A stretch of DNA of 64,000 nt from Vigna angularis (Eukaryota; Streptophyta; Magnoliopsida; Fabales; Fabaceae), in assembly GCF_016808095.1 (NCBI RefSeq), contig NC_068974.1, positions 28,256,825-28,320,824 on the forward strand. Direction: 5' to 3'. Below are positions 22,690-36,766 of this stretch, piece after piece. The notes below the pieces were generated by a model. That model was not told where the DNA came from, made no database searches, and was given only the letters and a program-made list of their open reading frames with translations. Every line of letters begins with the position of its first letter. Position 1 is the first letter of the stretch. A program made the position numbers and the translations under genes.

Positions 22690-24885
22690 ATACACTATTA
22701 TAAATAAGAATTTTTATGACAGGTAAAACAAATCTATTATGACAAAGATTTCTATGTCATAGTTGTAGCAGTCATAAAAAGTTCACTCTTTTTATAACAT
22801 TGTGAAAACATATCATAGTCAAGTTGACTTACTATGGCATGTATACGATTAACAAGCATTAAAAACAAATGACATGAAAACAAGTGATTAAAAAATCATT
22901 ATGCGAACATTCATTGTAATTCTAGCTTACTATCTATATTGTAAAGTATTAAAAACAAGTGAACAATCACATTATGCGATAGAATAACAATCATTGATAA
23001 GGTTTTTATTATTGCTTATTATAAGATGTACTTTATGGATAATGTTTAATGTTAGCTTAATGGTCAAAGCTGTCTTTGCTTCTACTAACATGTGTTCTTG
23101 TATGCAAACAATAACTTGAAAGTGTTAGCTAAACATAAATTTTGTTTTTACTGTGACTATGTTAACACTATATACCTTATTTTGAAGATCATATAACTAG
23201 TCTAGCATGAATTGAGTATGTAAAGTAATGTTCCAGATATATAGTGTCAGAAAACTAGTAATTTACTTCCATAAGGGAACATCATACTCTTTAATTAGCT
23301 TTTCCAACCATATGAATAACATGTCCTAAGTTTACCATTCTATAGAACATAAAAGTTAAAAGTTAAAATAGTAAAAGACCAAGTTATAGATTTTTTTAGT
23401 ACTAAATTTGAAAGGATTTTTTCAAAATACTTTCTCATGAAATTCACCGTTGAGTACTCTAAAGAGATTCAAATATTCCTTTCAGCTTCAAGAATTCATG
23501 ATAGTTGCTCTGCTACAAAAGCAAATAACAAATGAATAATAATAGAGTGCTTAGCCATATTTAATGGAAAACATAATATATATTTTAGTATGTTGGAAAT
23601 CAAAGTTCTTGCAATTAACAAGACTTTCCTAAGTTAAAATTTTATGAGACGATATTTATGTAATGCTATTACCTTCATCCTATAATAGCTTCATATTATT
23701 AAGAACAATAACAAACATATTATTTAGTAAAATAATTTTACTAAAACAATCTCTATGAACTTTTTATATAATTGGGTTAGTCATATAAAAGCTTATCTTA
23801 CTACATTTTGTTCATTTAAGCTCATATAAGGTATCAGTCAACTACAACGTTTGTACAAGTCATCTTCATTTTATTGTTAACATTATTTTTTTATGGGATG
23901 GTTTTCATTAAAAGATTTCAATAATTTTAATAACATTTATTTCAAATTTGTTTAAGACGGGGTTTCCATTAAACTATTTACACATGCAAATTTCTCCTAG
24001 CTCTTTGAAGTAGTGTCCAAAGAAAATCCAATTTGATTCAACTCAAATTGATTTAAACCCAAAGAAAACTAAATCAATCATAAAAAAAAACCTCAAGTAC
24101 CCAAACTCAAACACAACATATCAAACAACTAAGTGGAGGAAAGAGACAAAACTTGATTGTTCAAATGATAGCAAAATCATCGGAACGATAATGGTAGGGT
24201 TTCAATCTTAGTCAATAGTGGTCTCACTAGAGACGACTTGGTGAGCTCCAATGGTCCAAAAATGTGGTTGATTTTGGGAGAGACTTCGACAATAAAGAAG
24301 GCAGACATCATACTGAACAGAACAACGCCTTGCGTTGATGGCGTGTGGAAGACAATGACACCTTTTGTCGGTGGCGTGGGGAGGCAACAACGTCTGACAT
24401 CAATGTCATGGGAAGGCAATGTGTTATGGACGACGAGAAATAGTGTACATGTGACTATGCCTCAGGAGAAACAAAAGAGGATTGCATGGAGTGATGCTGA
24501 AACAAGACAAAAATTAGGAATTTTGACATACTATAACAGGTGTTGAACTATCAGTCATGCTAAAGTTTTGAACATAATTTTAATTTTGTTACCACGCTCC
24601 ACTTACTATGACTGGTTCACTACATTTGTCATAATAAGTTTTCCCTTTTCACTTATTATGATCGGTCCCTTTTTACCAGTCATAATAAGTGTTACTTTTA
24701 TAACAAAAATATCATCAACCAACTTATTATTATAGGTCACATTTTACCGGTCATAATAATTTTTACCTTTTTACGAAAATGTCATCGATCAACTTACCAT
24801 GACATGTGAACTACACCTGTCATAATAAGTCGTCATAGATTTCATTTTTTCCATTTGTAATAAATATTTTTGTCGTCAAATGTGT
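22690..24885. mobile_element. Putative DNA transposon with TCATAATAAG subterminal repeats
   Basis: The right 250 bp (24600-24850) contains many direct and inverted copies of GTCATAATAAG/CTTATTATGAC. The left 160 bp (22695-22850) has related TATGACAGG and CTTACTATGGCATG motifs. A gene-like GC-richer patch at 24177-24546 is unrecognised. Exact ends and TSD are not resolved, so the class is uncertain. Confidence 0.42.
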
Positions 24886-25304
24886 ATATAATGAATAAGT
24901 ATGATTGAATGTTGTGGTTACTGATTTATATGAGAAATTACAACTACTTGAAATGATATACTTCTTAGATATATTTTGTGGTTTTGAGTGGTGAGTCTAT
25001 ATGTGAAAGGAGATATAAAGAATCTCACTAATAATTTAAATCATATAGATTAAGATAATAAGTGGTGAGAATGTAAATGAGGTTGTGATATTATGCCTTG
25101 TTGGGAAGACATAATGAACTACCTTTGTTGCATTGAGCTATTGTGTCATAGTAGGCTTTAATATGAGTTGAGTCTTAGTTTCTAGTAAGACTTACTTAAT
25201 ACAACTGTTTTGAAAGGTGTTATAGTCCTTTCGTCCTTAGATTTAACAATGAATGTTTTAATGTCTTTTACTGTTGTGAAAATGAAGTTTAGTGAATGCA
25301 TATT

Positions 25305-26360
25305 GTTAACTCATTGGCAAGTGTACCAAATCGTTCAAGTAATATAAATAATAAGACCAAGTACCGTTTTCTAAGAGACTCGTGTAATACTAGTTAATTG
25401 CACGATTAGTAACTTATATAGACTCAATAAAAACTCATCATTTATGAATATGTGCAAAAAGATAAATTCACAAATAATTACAATGTTGGACTTTGGTATT
25501 GAAGGAACTTAGAAATGGACTAGACTAGAAATGGTATGAAATGACATTGATAAGGTTGGTTTTCTCCTATTTTACTCTTGTGCTTACCCAATTTCATTTT
25601 CTCTCCATCAATTTACTAAAGTCAATTCACAAAAACACTCTAGCCCTAATCCCTTAGGTGAAAGAGCCTAGGTTTTCCCTATTAAACTCCAATCCCTTGA
25701 AAAATCTAACAAGCAAACTCGCATTAATGAGCTAGGATCTTGTTTCAATTCTAGGTTCCATCTTACGTTCCCATAATCCATGAAACCCCAAATTCAAGTA
25801 ATGAACATTTCTATTACATGAAAGCTTTAAGATTGAAAACAACAATACTAGCAATTGATAAAAAAAAAGGCATATATAAATATGAATCAATCATCCATTA
25901 CACAAGAATTCATAGGCTACAACAATCCCTAACAAGATGAATTTGGTTCTCCACTTCCATGGAAAACCCTAAAGCTTACAAACATGGTGGGTGGAAGAAG
26001 AAGGAGACCCAAAGGAAGAGGAAGAGATGTTCCCACAAGCTCTTCGCGCCCTCCATGAGGTCCAACAGTAGAATCAAAGACCTAAAGCTCTTCGCGTTTA
26101 TGAGTTAAATAGAGCAAATATGCCATGTCAGCAAAAATGGCGGTCAAGCGCCCCTAAAGAGTGGGTGCCCGGGCACGCGTCAGTCGTGGTGCACTGGCGC
26201 TCAAGCACCCATGGAAAAAGGGCGCCTGGGCGCGGTTCTACTACATTGCTTCTTTTTCTCATTTTTGTGCATGTCTGCTCGCTTTTGTGGTTGATTCAGT
26301 TCTATACATTGCTGGAGATTCTTCCAAGCACATTATTAGCTACAAAATAAATGGATTATA
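25305..26360. repeat. Probable retrotransposon-derived repeat
   Basis: Starts near TGTTAACTCATTGGCAAGTG, a type of string I associate with dispersed legume repeats. It ends in a GC-rich stretch (26130-26240) with palindromic GGCGC/GCGCC strings. No polyprotein motif is seen. Element type unresolved. Confidence 0.35.
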
Positions 26361-26999
26361 GATGAAATTACATCAAAGTAGCCCAAAACACAACTAATCA
26401 TAAAACTAAGATAAAAAGAAGATTAAGTAAGTTACAAGCTAAAAAAAGTTAATTTTGATATTAAAATGATGCTTAGATAATGGTAAGAATTAATATTATC
26501 ACATTTATTTCATGTGTGTGAAAATTGTGAATTGTGATTTATATAATTTATGTTAGTTTATGCTTGAATTTTTTATTTTTTTATGTTTGATGACTATTAT
26601 AATTATATTTATACAAAAGAGAAATGATATTATAGATTTATAAGTATTTTCGCAACCATATAAAAGATTAAAAAAAATTAATATTAAAAAAAGAACATAA
26701 ATTATAAAACATGTATCTTAAAACTATCTAGTTTAATATTATTGAGATTTATTTTTTCTAATTCGCACTATATCATTGAATGGAATTATACCAAGAAAGT
26801 GTAATTAAGATTATGATAAAAAGTATTTAAAAAAAATAGAAATAAACTTTACTAATATTGAATAAGTCAAAGAATTAAGATAAATATTGAAAATTTGTGT
26901 AAATTTTTTTTAATAAAAATAAAATGAAACAAAAGTTAAGTAAATAATTAAAATAAATAATAAAAAGTAAATTAGAATTGTTTTGATAATTTAGAAATA

Positions 27000-27345
27000 A
27001 TTTTGTTTCTAGTTTTAAATTTTGACGAAAAATTGAGACATCTATATTCAAAATTTCAATAAATTTTAATTCTAAAATTTTAAAAATAAATAAATATAAC
27101 CATTTCAATTAAATTTTATTAGATCTTTTTAACTTATTTTATACTGACATTTAAATAGTTTATAATTTTTGACGAGTTTTTATTTCAATGTCAAATAGAA
27201 AAAACATATTTAACATATATAAAAAAACTAACATAATTAGTTAAAAAATATATGTTTATTTATTTTTAAAAATTTAGAATCAAAACATAAACAAATTTCA
27301 TAAAAAGATAAATTTTAATTTCGTATAAAAAATGAAGTAAAAAAT
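27000..27345. mobile_element. MITE, same family as 39615-39975 and 49216-49578
   Basis: Imperfect terminal inverted repeats around a core resembling the other two copies: a segment with CATTTAAATAGTTTATAA and TTTTTATTTCAATGTCAAAT. Non-coding. Ends approximate. Confidence 0.45.
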
Positions 27346-28480
27346 ATTTAACTCTGAACGTAAATGAATAAATTCCATTTGAGTATAATTTATATTTTAC
27401 TCATATTTAATATTATCTTACGAAGAGTAACTTAAACTTTAAATCACTACAAATGTAGCATGATGGAGTATTAAAGCATTTTATTCGTGGTGCTCGATAT
27501 ATTATTATATATCCTATTCATATCCAAATCCACGCAGGACCAACTGGATAATGAAGACAGAAAACGATGAATTTTCGCACGTGACAGTATCTTATCCGAT
27601 TCACTCTTCCTATCGTAGAAAAGATCTTGAATAATTACATATAATTTTAATTTTTAAACTTTTAAGTGATGTTACTATTTAATCATAATTAAAATGATAG
27701 CTGCTATTTTGGGTTAAAAATGGGATAATTAAGTTATTTTTAAAGTAATTTGAAGCGAGATAGTTTTGTTTTAATTTAATAATTTTAATAAATAATTCAC
27801 TTTCATTCATTAGAAATAAATAAATGTAGAATGAAAATTAAAAACAGTTTTCTTGAAATTATTTTCACAATTATTTGCAAGTGTGAATAAATAAATACAA
27901 GTGAGACATAAAGAATATAAATTTGAATTCTGATGACATTGCTATTGATGAATAATAAATATAAGAATATATGGAATATTCAACTTCAAAGCTATTAAAA
28001 AAAGTTAAATATTAAAAAATTATAATTGTTCAATGGCCTTTACTATTAATTTGATATATTTTACACATTATTTTCACTAAAATTTGTGTATTCTAATTTA
28101 AAATATGGGAATATTTTTATTAATGAGAAAAATGTTATTAGTTCTTATTCTATAAATCCTTTAATCTCTAACATTTATAAATATGTGAAATTCATTATTT
28201 TTATATTTAAAGTTATATTTATTAGCAGTTTTTTACTTACAAATTTGAAAAAAATAAATTCTAAATTCACATGTTTTCTAAATTTTGATTACCAAATCAT
28301 TTTGATTAGGAAGTAAAATTAAATTTTAACAAAAAATATAAAACTACAAATAATTTTAATTTTTTTATTAATTTAACCATTAAAGTAATGCTTTGTTTTA
28401 GATACTATAAAAATTGAAATTACGTTAGCATAATATAAAAAATCTTACTTAATTTTAATATAACATTTCACACACATACA

Positions 28481-28484
<4 letters not shown>

Positions 28485-28543
<59 letters not shown>
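28485..28543. repeat. (TA)n microsatellite
   Basis: About 29 TA units. Confidence 0.97.
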
Positions 28544-28545
<2 letters not shown>

Positions 28546-29765
28546 TCTATTAACTTAAAATCACGAGAACTGTAAAATTAATAATGAGACTCATTAAATG
28601 AAAAAGTGAAATTCTAAATTGTGTAATTTTTAAGACACAATAAAATATGTTAAAAAGTAAAAGAAAAAAAAAAGTCATCATGTAATTATAGTTTTGAAGT
28701 TAAAAAGAAATTACAATAATTCAAGTAAGTACGAATTAATGTTAGTGCTATCATTTTTTTCTGCAAAAGCTTTTGCTTATATTTTTCAATGTAACATTTC
28801 AAGCATTTTAAATTTCTAACAATGGTGGAAGACCCCTGAATAAATTTAGGATTATTTTCGTTCTATATTATATTTGTCTGAAATGAAGAAAATATGAGGA
28901 AAGTTTGATATAGATGAATGTAATCAAACTTATACAAGAACACAAAAACACTACTTTAAATAAATAAAAAACTTAAAGAAAATATATTTATGGAGATTTT
29001 CTTATTTTTTATTGATTGTTTTAACTTTTTTATGGAATATGAAATTTCAAAACCGACATTAAATTTAAGAAGATCAAATCATTGAATATGTCGAAAAAGT
29101 AACTCTTTGTGAAGATGTTGGGTGAATTATCTCTGAATTTTAGTCATATATTCACACTGGTCTTTGTTTTGTTATGTTATGTTATGGCACTCTCTTCCAA
29201 ATAATTCTTCATCATGTGATGAATGGCCCCTACTGAAGCCATATACAAAAACTTGTTAGCATTTCATTGGCTTTTCTTTCTCTCCTTATCCTCATTCCTG
29301 CACTGAATTCAGCTCTATCTTCTTACTACAATTCAACAACAAAAAATAAAAACACTGTAACTTAGTCTTCTTCATGGACCCCCAAAAAAAGAAAGGAAAA
29401 TGAAAATTTGGATACGGTTTAATCTCGAAATCCTCGACAAAACATACACGTGGCATGCTACTAGGGTTTTTTTTCTAAGAAAAAATTAAATTATATAAAT
29501 AAAACAAGTTTCCTAGTTTTCTATCTTCCCTTGATTATGAAGTTCCTAATCACATCTTAAAGTTCATTCCATACACATATGTGGTTCAACGTACGTTTCG
29601 TAACAAATCATTCATTAATTAGGATAAAGAAAGGAAATTTTTTTGAATATATATATATAGTTGAACTTTAAATTTAATTTAATTTTATAAAATTAGTTTG
29701 TAAAATAAAATTTACACCAACTTATATATTTTTTAAATTAATTTTATTTCTAATCTGAATCTTTA

Positions 29766-29766
<1 letters not shown>

Positions 29767-29824
<58 letters not shown>
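29767..29824. repeat. (TA)n microsatellite
   Basis: About 28 TA units. Confidence 0.97.
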
Positions 29825-29825
<1 letters not shown>

Positions 29826-31583
29826 GTATTATATAGACATAAATAAATTACTTTTCTCTCATGTTAAAATTAATTTACGCAATTAAATTATAATTATAAG
29901 AGACAAATAGTAATGTTATAACATAATATTATGTTATCTAAGAAAAATTCTTAAAATATGTGAAATAAATATAATGAATTCATCTTGAAATAAATATCAG
30001 GAATTAGAAAAATTATTTAAAATTTTGGAAGGACGACATAAATAATGTTTATAATGATTAAAATAAAAAAATACATATTTATAAAATAAATAATTTGAAA
30101 TTTTATGTAAATACAAAATACGAAAAAACAATAATAGAGGACCGACTCAAAACTCGTTTAGAGGGTTTATAATTAATCTCTCATTAGGAAATCAAGACCT
30201 ATATGTGTTTTGTGAATCACTTTCTCAACAGGGCTCATTAATTCTGAAATGAAACAGGAGATATAACTCATACAAACCATGTTAAATAACCTTAGTCTGG
30301 GAAAATATAAGGTAAGGAATTGACCAAAACAAAAAAAACAAAACAAATGTCACACTCTGATTTGGTTACTTCGTATATAGGAACATTGAAAACTTGCCAT
30401 ATGCAATGAAACAAATGGTTTAGGAAACTAAAACAATAAATTACAAACGACACTTGGGCTTAGTTTTAAGTTGTTGGCTGTCTTATGTTCATTCATGGGA
30501 GTAGTTGTTCTCATGACTCATGATAACCACATCGCAAGTGGATGTCACAATGAAGATGACAAAATTTAGATTTGGTATTAAGATGTTTTGGTTGTTGTTA
30601 TTCAATTCAAATTGTAGCTTTACTAGAATAAACCTTTAATGACACTTTTTATTCGGTCTATGGAAATAAATCTGTAATTTCATTAAAAAAATGCAAAAAC
30701 ACTTAAAGAAACAAAGAAAAAGAAAAGGCATGTTGCATCTAGCAATGTATTGGGGACCCCATCTGAAAATTGTAAAGTCAAAGACCTAAAGTGTAGTAAC
30801 AAGATGAGTGGGGGGTGACTTGCAAACAATGGCAAAAGAAAATGATTCATTAATGAATATATAGTGAGATGTCAATTTAAGTGCTTTCTATATGTTAATG
30901 TAGCAAAGAAGGAAGTGGTTGGATATTTGGAGAAAACAACATAAACATCTTACATGTTGAGGATGAGATGTGAAGTTTACCTGCAATTATAGCCCTTTTC
31001 TCTGACTCATTCATTCTCTAAAAAGTTTTCATGTTCAAATTAATTAATCAGATTTTCATTCAACCCGTAATTAAGTAGATTACTTTACAAAATAAAAATA
31101 GAATATGGATACTAGTAAGTAACAATTCATGTAAAAAATTAAAGTAATGACAAATTTTTAATATTTTTAATTTTTTACAATTCATGTAAAAAAATTAAAG
31201 TAATGACGTTACAATTCTATATTCTTCCATTCCATCAAAGTTAGTTTTAACCTTCATCAGAACACAACACACACTTCCTTTTTTAATATACAGTATCCAT
31301 ATTCATGCACCTTCTAGTATCAAACTAATAGAGGAATGTCCAGAACTATTTTCATATTTACCCACAAGAACAAACACATAACACCCTTACCTCCAACTCG
31401 ATCCCCTTTCTCTATTCTCTATTATGAACCTCATAACCTTCTCTCGGTCAGTTCCAGTGTCCGCAATCTCCAACCTCATCACCTAACACCATTCACAAGC
31501 ACCTAACACCATTCACAAGCACCAAACCACCAAACAGTCTTAGTGTTAACAAGTTTCGTTGAACAAAAAATTACAAAGAGTAA

Positions 31584-33130
31584 GTGTAACATCCCATTTT
31601 TAATAGTAAAATACTATTAAAATGAATTACATATATGATAAGGGAACTATTATAAGAAAACAAAAACTACAAAAGACAAGATCTACACCTATAGAATCAT
31701 CTAGCTTCTCAACTGTTTCATTCCTACCTCTGTTGGAGCAACTGTAAAGAATGTCTCCCTAAGCTCAAAATTAAGGTGATGATTACGAAAGAGAAAACAT
31801 ACACAAAGACAAACAACACAAAAGTAAGGGTAAACTAGACTACAAAACAAGTCATATATCATTTATAACATATCATCCATATACATTAATACACAAGAAC
31901 AGTCCAAGAAGAACCACTAAACAACACAAAAACCCTTTAAACTCATACTTAGGCAAGGAAAACAACTTTCAAACCCTCATCAACAGCTTCGAAAGGGTCC
32001 AAAACCCCCCAAAATGACCTAAAGAACGTCTAAAATTGATACCCATAACCCCGAATTTGGTATTTCCAAAACCTGAAAAAGAAATCAAAATTGGTGCAGT
32101 AGCAAGCGCCCAAAAGCTACTCCTCAGCACTAAAGCCACTGGAATGGTGACGTTTAGCGCCAGAAAGCTGGCGCCCCTGGAATGGTGGCGCTTAGCGCCT
32201 GGTTTGGACGCTCAGGCACTATTAGAAGAAACTTACCCTTTTTAAATTGTTTTCCCTACTTTTCCACAATTTCTAAAGACTCATAGAACCCTTTAGACCT
32301 TAAGAAAACTATAAAAGCCACTGTTGTAACTCAAATTGACCGCTTGAAACCCAATTGCACTACTACAAACTACCTAAACTCAATTTTCCATTTCCAATAC
32401 TTATAACAGTTTACCAATTGCCTAACCAAGTCCCATTCCACTTGTTAGCACATCACAACATCTCATAATACTCACAACCCTTATGTTTTAAGTTTTCACC
32501 ATGCAAAACCTCTAATTTGGCCTAAAACACCTAAGAACTCTCTATAAAATACCTCTAACAGTTCTACACCAAATTTTATTCATTTAACAGTCTAGACAAG
32601 TCCTAATAGGTCTAATAGTATACTCCCAACTTCCCAAAATAGTTCACAACCCTTCCCTCACTATTTCACTACTCAAAACCCCAAGTTTGAACCAAAAACA
32701 TGTAAAAACTCATTCACAAACCATTCACAACCTCCTACACCAAATTTTACTGGTTTGAAAGTTTCCGTAAGTCCTAAATGACTTCACAACTGACCTCAAA
32801 CTGTGGTTTCCCTCAATCAACCAATTTCTCAAAAACTCACCTACCAAAACTCCTTTTTAGCATAAAACCCAATAATTTGACCACCACTTACTCGAAATAC
32901 TTGAATTCAATTTCCAATAACCAAAACAACTTCATCACACACACTCATGGCAATATAGAACATCAATTTCACACCATTCCAATCATATGTACATCACACT
33001 ATCATTTATCATCATTTAAACATACACATTACACAATCATCATTTTAATTACATCTAATTTATCTAATCATACTTAGAGATAGTAAATTCAAACCATAAA
33101 TACAGTTCTAAGACAAGGTCTAACTTCCCT
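31584..33130. repeat. Probable LTR-type or other dispersed repeat, unclassified
   Basis: Starts with TGTAACATCCCATTTTTAAT, an LTR-like beginning. It is C/A-rich on + and contains a GC patch (32095-32215) with GGCGCTTAGCGCC palindromes. No gag-pol motif is visible. Classification is a guess. Confidence 0.3.
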
Positions 33131-33379
33131 TACCTCATAAGAAATTGCCCAACTCTAAGAACATTTCGTCGATTGCTTTAATCGTGGTGGTTGTGACGTG
33201 TTTGTCCCTGTACGCGGACAGAGGAAAAAAAAAGGAGGGGACGAAAACGCAAACGTTGCTGACTCTTTCGATAGTGGTTGCGTCCTGGCTAGGACTAGAT
33301 TGCTACTTTGGTTGTTGAAGTAGAGTTATCGTTGGTTGATGCAAGTGGAGCTGACAAGATCTTTAACAAGGGTTGATGT

Positions 33380-34115
33380 CACCAGAAGTTGTGTTGGCTA
33401 GGTTTTCTCCTCAGTGAGTATATCCACACTTTTCTAGTCCAATCATGAATAAAGGACAAGAAGTGCTTGTTACCTAGTCTCAACTTGAATAAGTCCATAA
33501 ACATCTAAATATACAACTCCTAATTTTTCTGTTATCTTTTGAGGAAAAAATTTGTTCAAGCTTCTTCTAGTTTGTTTGCATTGGACACTCTCCTTGCAAT
33601 CTACTTTAGGAATTTCTACACAAGGTAGTCCCTCAACCATGTTACGATGGCCTAATTGATACAAATCTATGAAATATAAATGTCCATACTGAAGATGTCA
33701 CAATCATTCTATTTGGCTTTCTGATGTGGCAAAGCATTGATGCTTCAAAGCCTTCATGACAATTCGAAATGTTATGTTTTGAGACAAATGAGCTTGAATA
33801 CCTTTCATTTTTGTCAACATTGCTAAGATAATTATCCTCAATTGTCATCACAAAACCTTTCTGCAATAGTTGGCCTAGGCTTAATAGATTGGTTTTTAAC
33901 CCTAGTACATGCAACACCTCGTCAATCAAGATTTCTCTATTATCATTATGTCTTAGCACCACTCTTCTGTGCCTTCTACTATTATGCTACTATCATCAAC
34001 AAATCTTATCTTACCATGTGTTACTTAATTGATTTTGACAAACCATACAACTTTTTTTACCAATCACGTGGGTCGAGCAACCTCAGTCAAGATACTATGA
34101 TACATCATCTAACTA
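33380..34115 (-). pseudogene. Ty1-copia pol fragment (protease to GAG-pre-integrase)
   Basis: Minus-strand frames give the protease region (GCSTHVIGKKS), VLHVLGLKTNLLSLGQLLQK, GFVMTIEDNYLS and the GAG-pre-integrase/zinc-binding region (YQLGHRNMVEGLPCVEIP, VQCKQTRRS). The protease active site, normally D-S/T-G, reads Asp-TGA-Gly, and other stops and shifts follow. The rest of pol, gag and both LTRs are absent. It is an old, dead fragment. Confidence 0.85.
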
Positions 34116-34522
34116 GTTTGTGCTTATTTTGGCTATCAACATTATTGCTTCAGATGTGTCATCTTGTGTTAAATGTGCTTGATTTTCCGGTTTGTTTTTT
34201 ATTCTCTCTCCTTCCCAACATTCTCGTACAAAAATATATAACAACATAAAAAAGTAGTATAAAGAATTAACAGTCGTAACCAACTTTTAGACTATTATTT
34301 TACCATTTAGTATTTGTATTTGTTAAAAGTAATTTCAAAATTAGTATTATATTAAGTGAAAAATACACAAAGACTAACCATCCATTCATAATGAATTGAT
34401 GAATATAAGTAATTTTATTGATTTTAGGTTTATTAAAAATATTAAAACTATGAGTGTTGTTATTTGACACGTATGGAATGTGGTTAATAGTGACATGAAA
34501 TATTATAATTTTTTAAAATCAG

Positions 34523-34593
<71 letters not shown>

Positions 34594-36709
34594 GTTATAT
34601 TCAATTCATTATATGTAATAAGTATTTATAGAAAAGAATAGTTTTTCAAGAAAACAATTGAAAATATTATAAATGAGGATAGAAAAATCTCAAAAGTTGA
34701 AACAAAATAAACATATACAGTACTTTTATAAAATTTTAACTTAGAATGATACTAGACAATTCAAATTTATTTAAAAGTGTACACAATGTAACTGTAGAAT
34801 ATAACTATTTATGTTTTCATGTTTGTTTATGAATTCAAATTTTAAAATATATTCTATTTGAGATTGGTTATTTCATAGGTTGAAAATACTCCCAAAACAG
34901 TCTATTCAATAAAAAGGTAATTTTCTAAATTGATTGTATCCTACGGAGAAATTAATATTCATTATCAAAATATAATTTATAGAATACGTTGAGTATATTT
35001 AATAATACAACACCAATTATAAAAAGAATTATGTAGAAAGTGTATTTTGTTAACACGTAACATAAACCTATGTCTATTTTGACATCGTTGCAAAAATCAC
35101 TAGAAACAACTTACACTAAGAGTCTCAACTAGAAGTCAAAATCCGATATTCATTTAAGAAATAGAACACAAATCTACAATAAAATAAATAAAAGTTTTTA
35201 AGAAAAAAGAGTCATGATAATTAATAGTATTGTAGAAATAGATCAACTCACCTGATCTAGTTCGACCCACCACAATTAATAATTTAATGAGTGAATCAAA
35301 CTTTGTTCACTTATTAACCAATTCAAAAAACTTTAAATTTGAACTCTCCACACATTATTGGTGGGTTAAATAAATTAATTCATTATTTCACTTTATTATA
35401 AGATTTTTTCTTCTTCAATCTAAAAAAAAGATAATTTTTTTAATTGAAATATATATATAAAATTCAACCCAAATTATATTAATAATATAACTTAAAAATA
35501 ATAAATTTAATGAATTTGTAAGGCAATCTAATTCACTGCGAATTCAATCCAAATAACCTGAGTTTCTAAGAGTTTGAATTCAAAATTAATCCATATTAAT
35601 ATTTTAATATTTTTTTAAACTCAATTCAAATCGAATTTGTGATAAGCTAGATTAATTTACGGAATTCAAATCCATTTTTACAGCACTCACCATTAACACA
35701 TGACAAATGTTAACTCGTGCTATGAAGATATACTGTTACGTTATTTTTAATGAAACTTTGATTCAGTATGGATAACTTTAAGAAGTATGGAATCGATTAA
35801 AGAATAGAATAGGTCTATTCTGCCGACAAACCCATGCTAAAATGTCAAAAATGGACACAATGAAGAGCATTATTCATAGTAAAAATTTATGGGTGATGAC
35901 AAAGTTGTTGATACGATCTGGTTAATTGGTCAAGCTTTCGCTATTAACATGTCTCATGTTTGTTAAAACTACAGACAACTCAATAACATAAATGCATAAC
36001 TTAAGTCATTTTTCATGCCCAAAACTCCCCAATCAAATGAAGTTTTTGTGATCTTTTATTGTGCTTTTTTCATCGACTAGTCATTGTTTTCTTCAGTCAA
36101 CACTTCAAAGTCTTTCAACACTGAGAACCAAATTCAACATACTTGGACATAGGCTAAGAACAGTAACTGCTGGAATTGGATAAACTCAAGAAGCTAGTGG
36201 CAGAAAAGAAAGTGTTGTGGTGTTTCATTTCATTATAAAAGACTACCAACATGTCTATACAAGAGTTTTGGTCTTTCTTTCCCATTTTCTTCGCCACAAA
36301 CTAGGTTTCTAATATTAATTATCTCAATAGTTTAATGCTAAACGAAACTTTGATAACAATTAGTTTTTGTCTTTCATCAAATCTCAAATTTTATTTTGGT
36401 AATTTCATTTTTAAAGAATATACTATGTATTACTAAAATAAAATACTAAATATAGATGAAGTATAATATCACAAATATGATCATACCATTAAATATGAAC
36501 ATTTGTATAAAAGATTCACATCATTCAAATCTAAAACTTTAAAAAATAAATTATAAATTATATCTTTATATATATGTTATTTAACTTTTTATTTTTATAT
36601 AATATAAAATTTAAACTCTCTCTTAAATCCACAATAATTTAAAGTACGGTTAATTTTTAGGTTTGAAACTCCGTAGTCTTTTATTCTTAAAAATATATTC
36701 TAAAAGATT

Positions 36710-36710
<1 letters not shown>
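34116..36710. other. AT-rich spacer
   Basis: No gene found. Contains (TA)n at 34527-34593. Confidence 0.6.
34527..34593. repeat. (TA)n microsatellite
   Basis: About 33 TA units. Confidence 0.97.

Positions 36711-36763
<53 letters not shown>
36711..36763. repeat. (TA)n tract left of a TIR element
   Basis: Long TA run. A second run follows the element at 37814-37842. Confidence 0.95.

Positions 36764-36766
<3 letters not shown>

Larger units (their letters stand above)
26361..31580. other. AT-rich spacer
   Basis: No gene found. It contains a MITE (27000-27345), (TA)n tracts (28485-28543, 29767-29824) and a roughly 30-bp direct repeat (CAATTCATGTAAAAAA-type) at about 31122 and 31180. Confidence 0.6.

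Noticed and set aside
24238..24546. 102-codon + frame
   Set aside because: No motif, no homology recalled, and it lies inside a repeat-like region.
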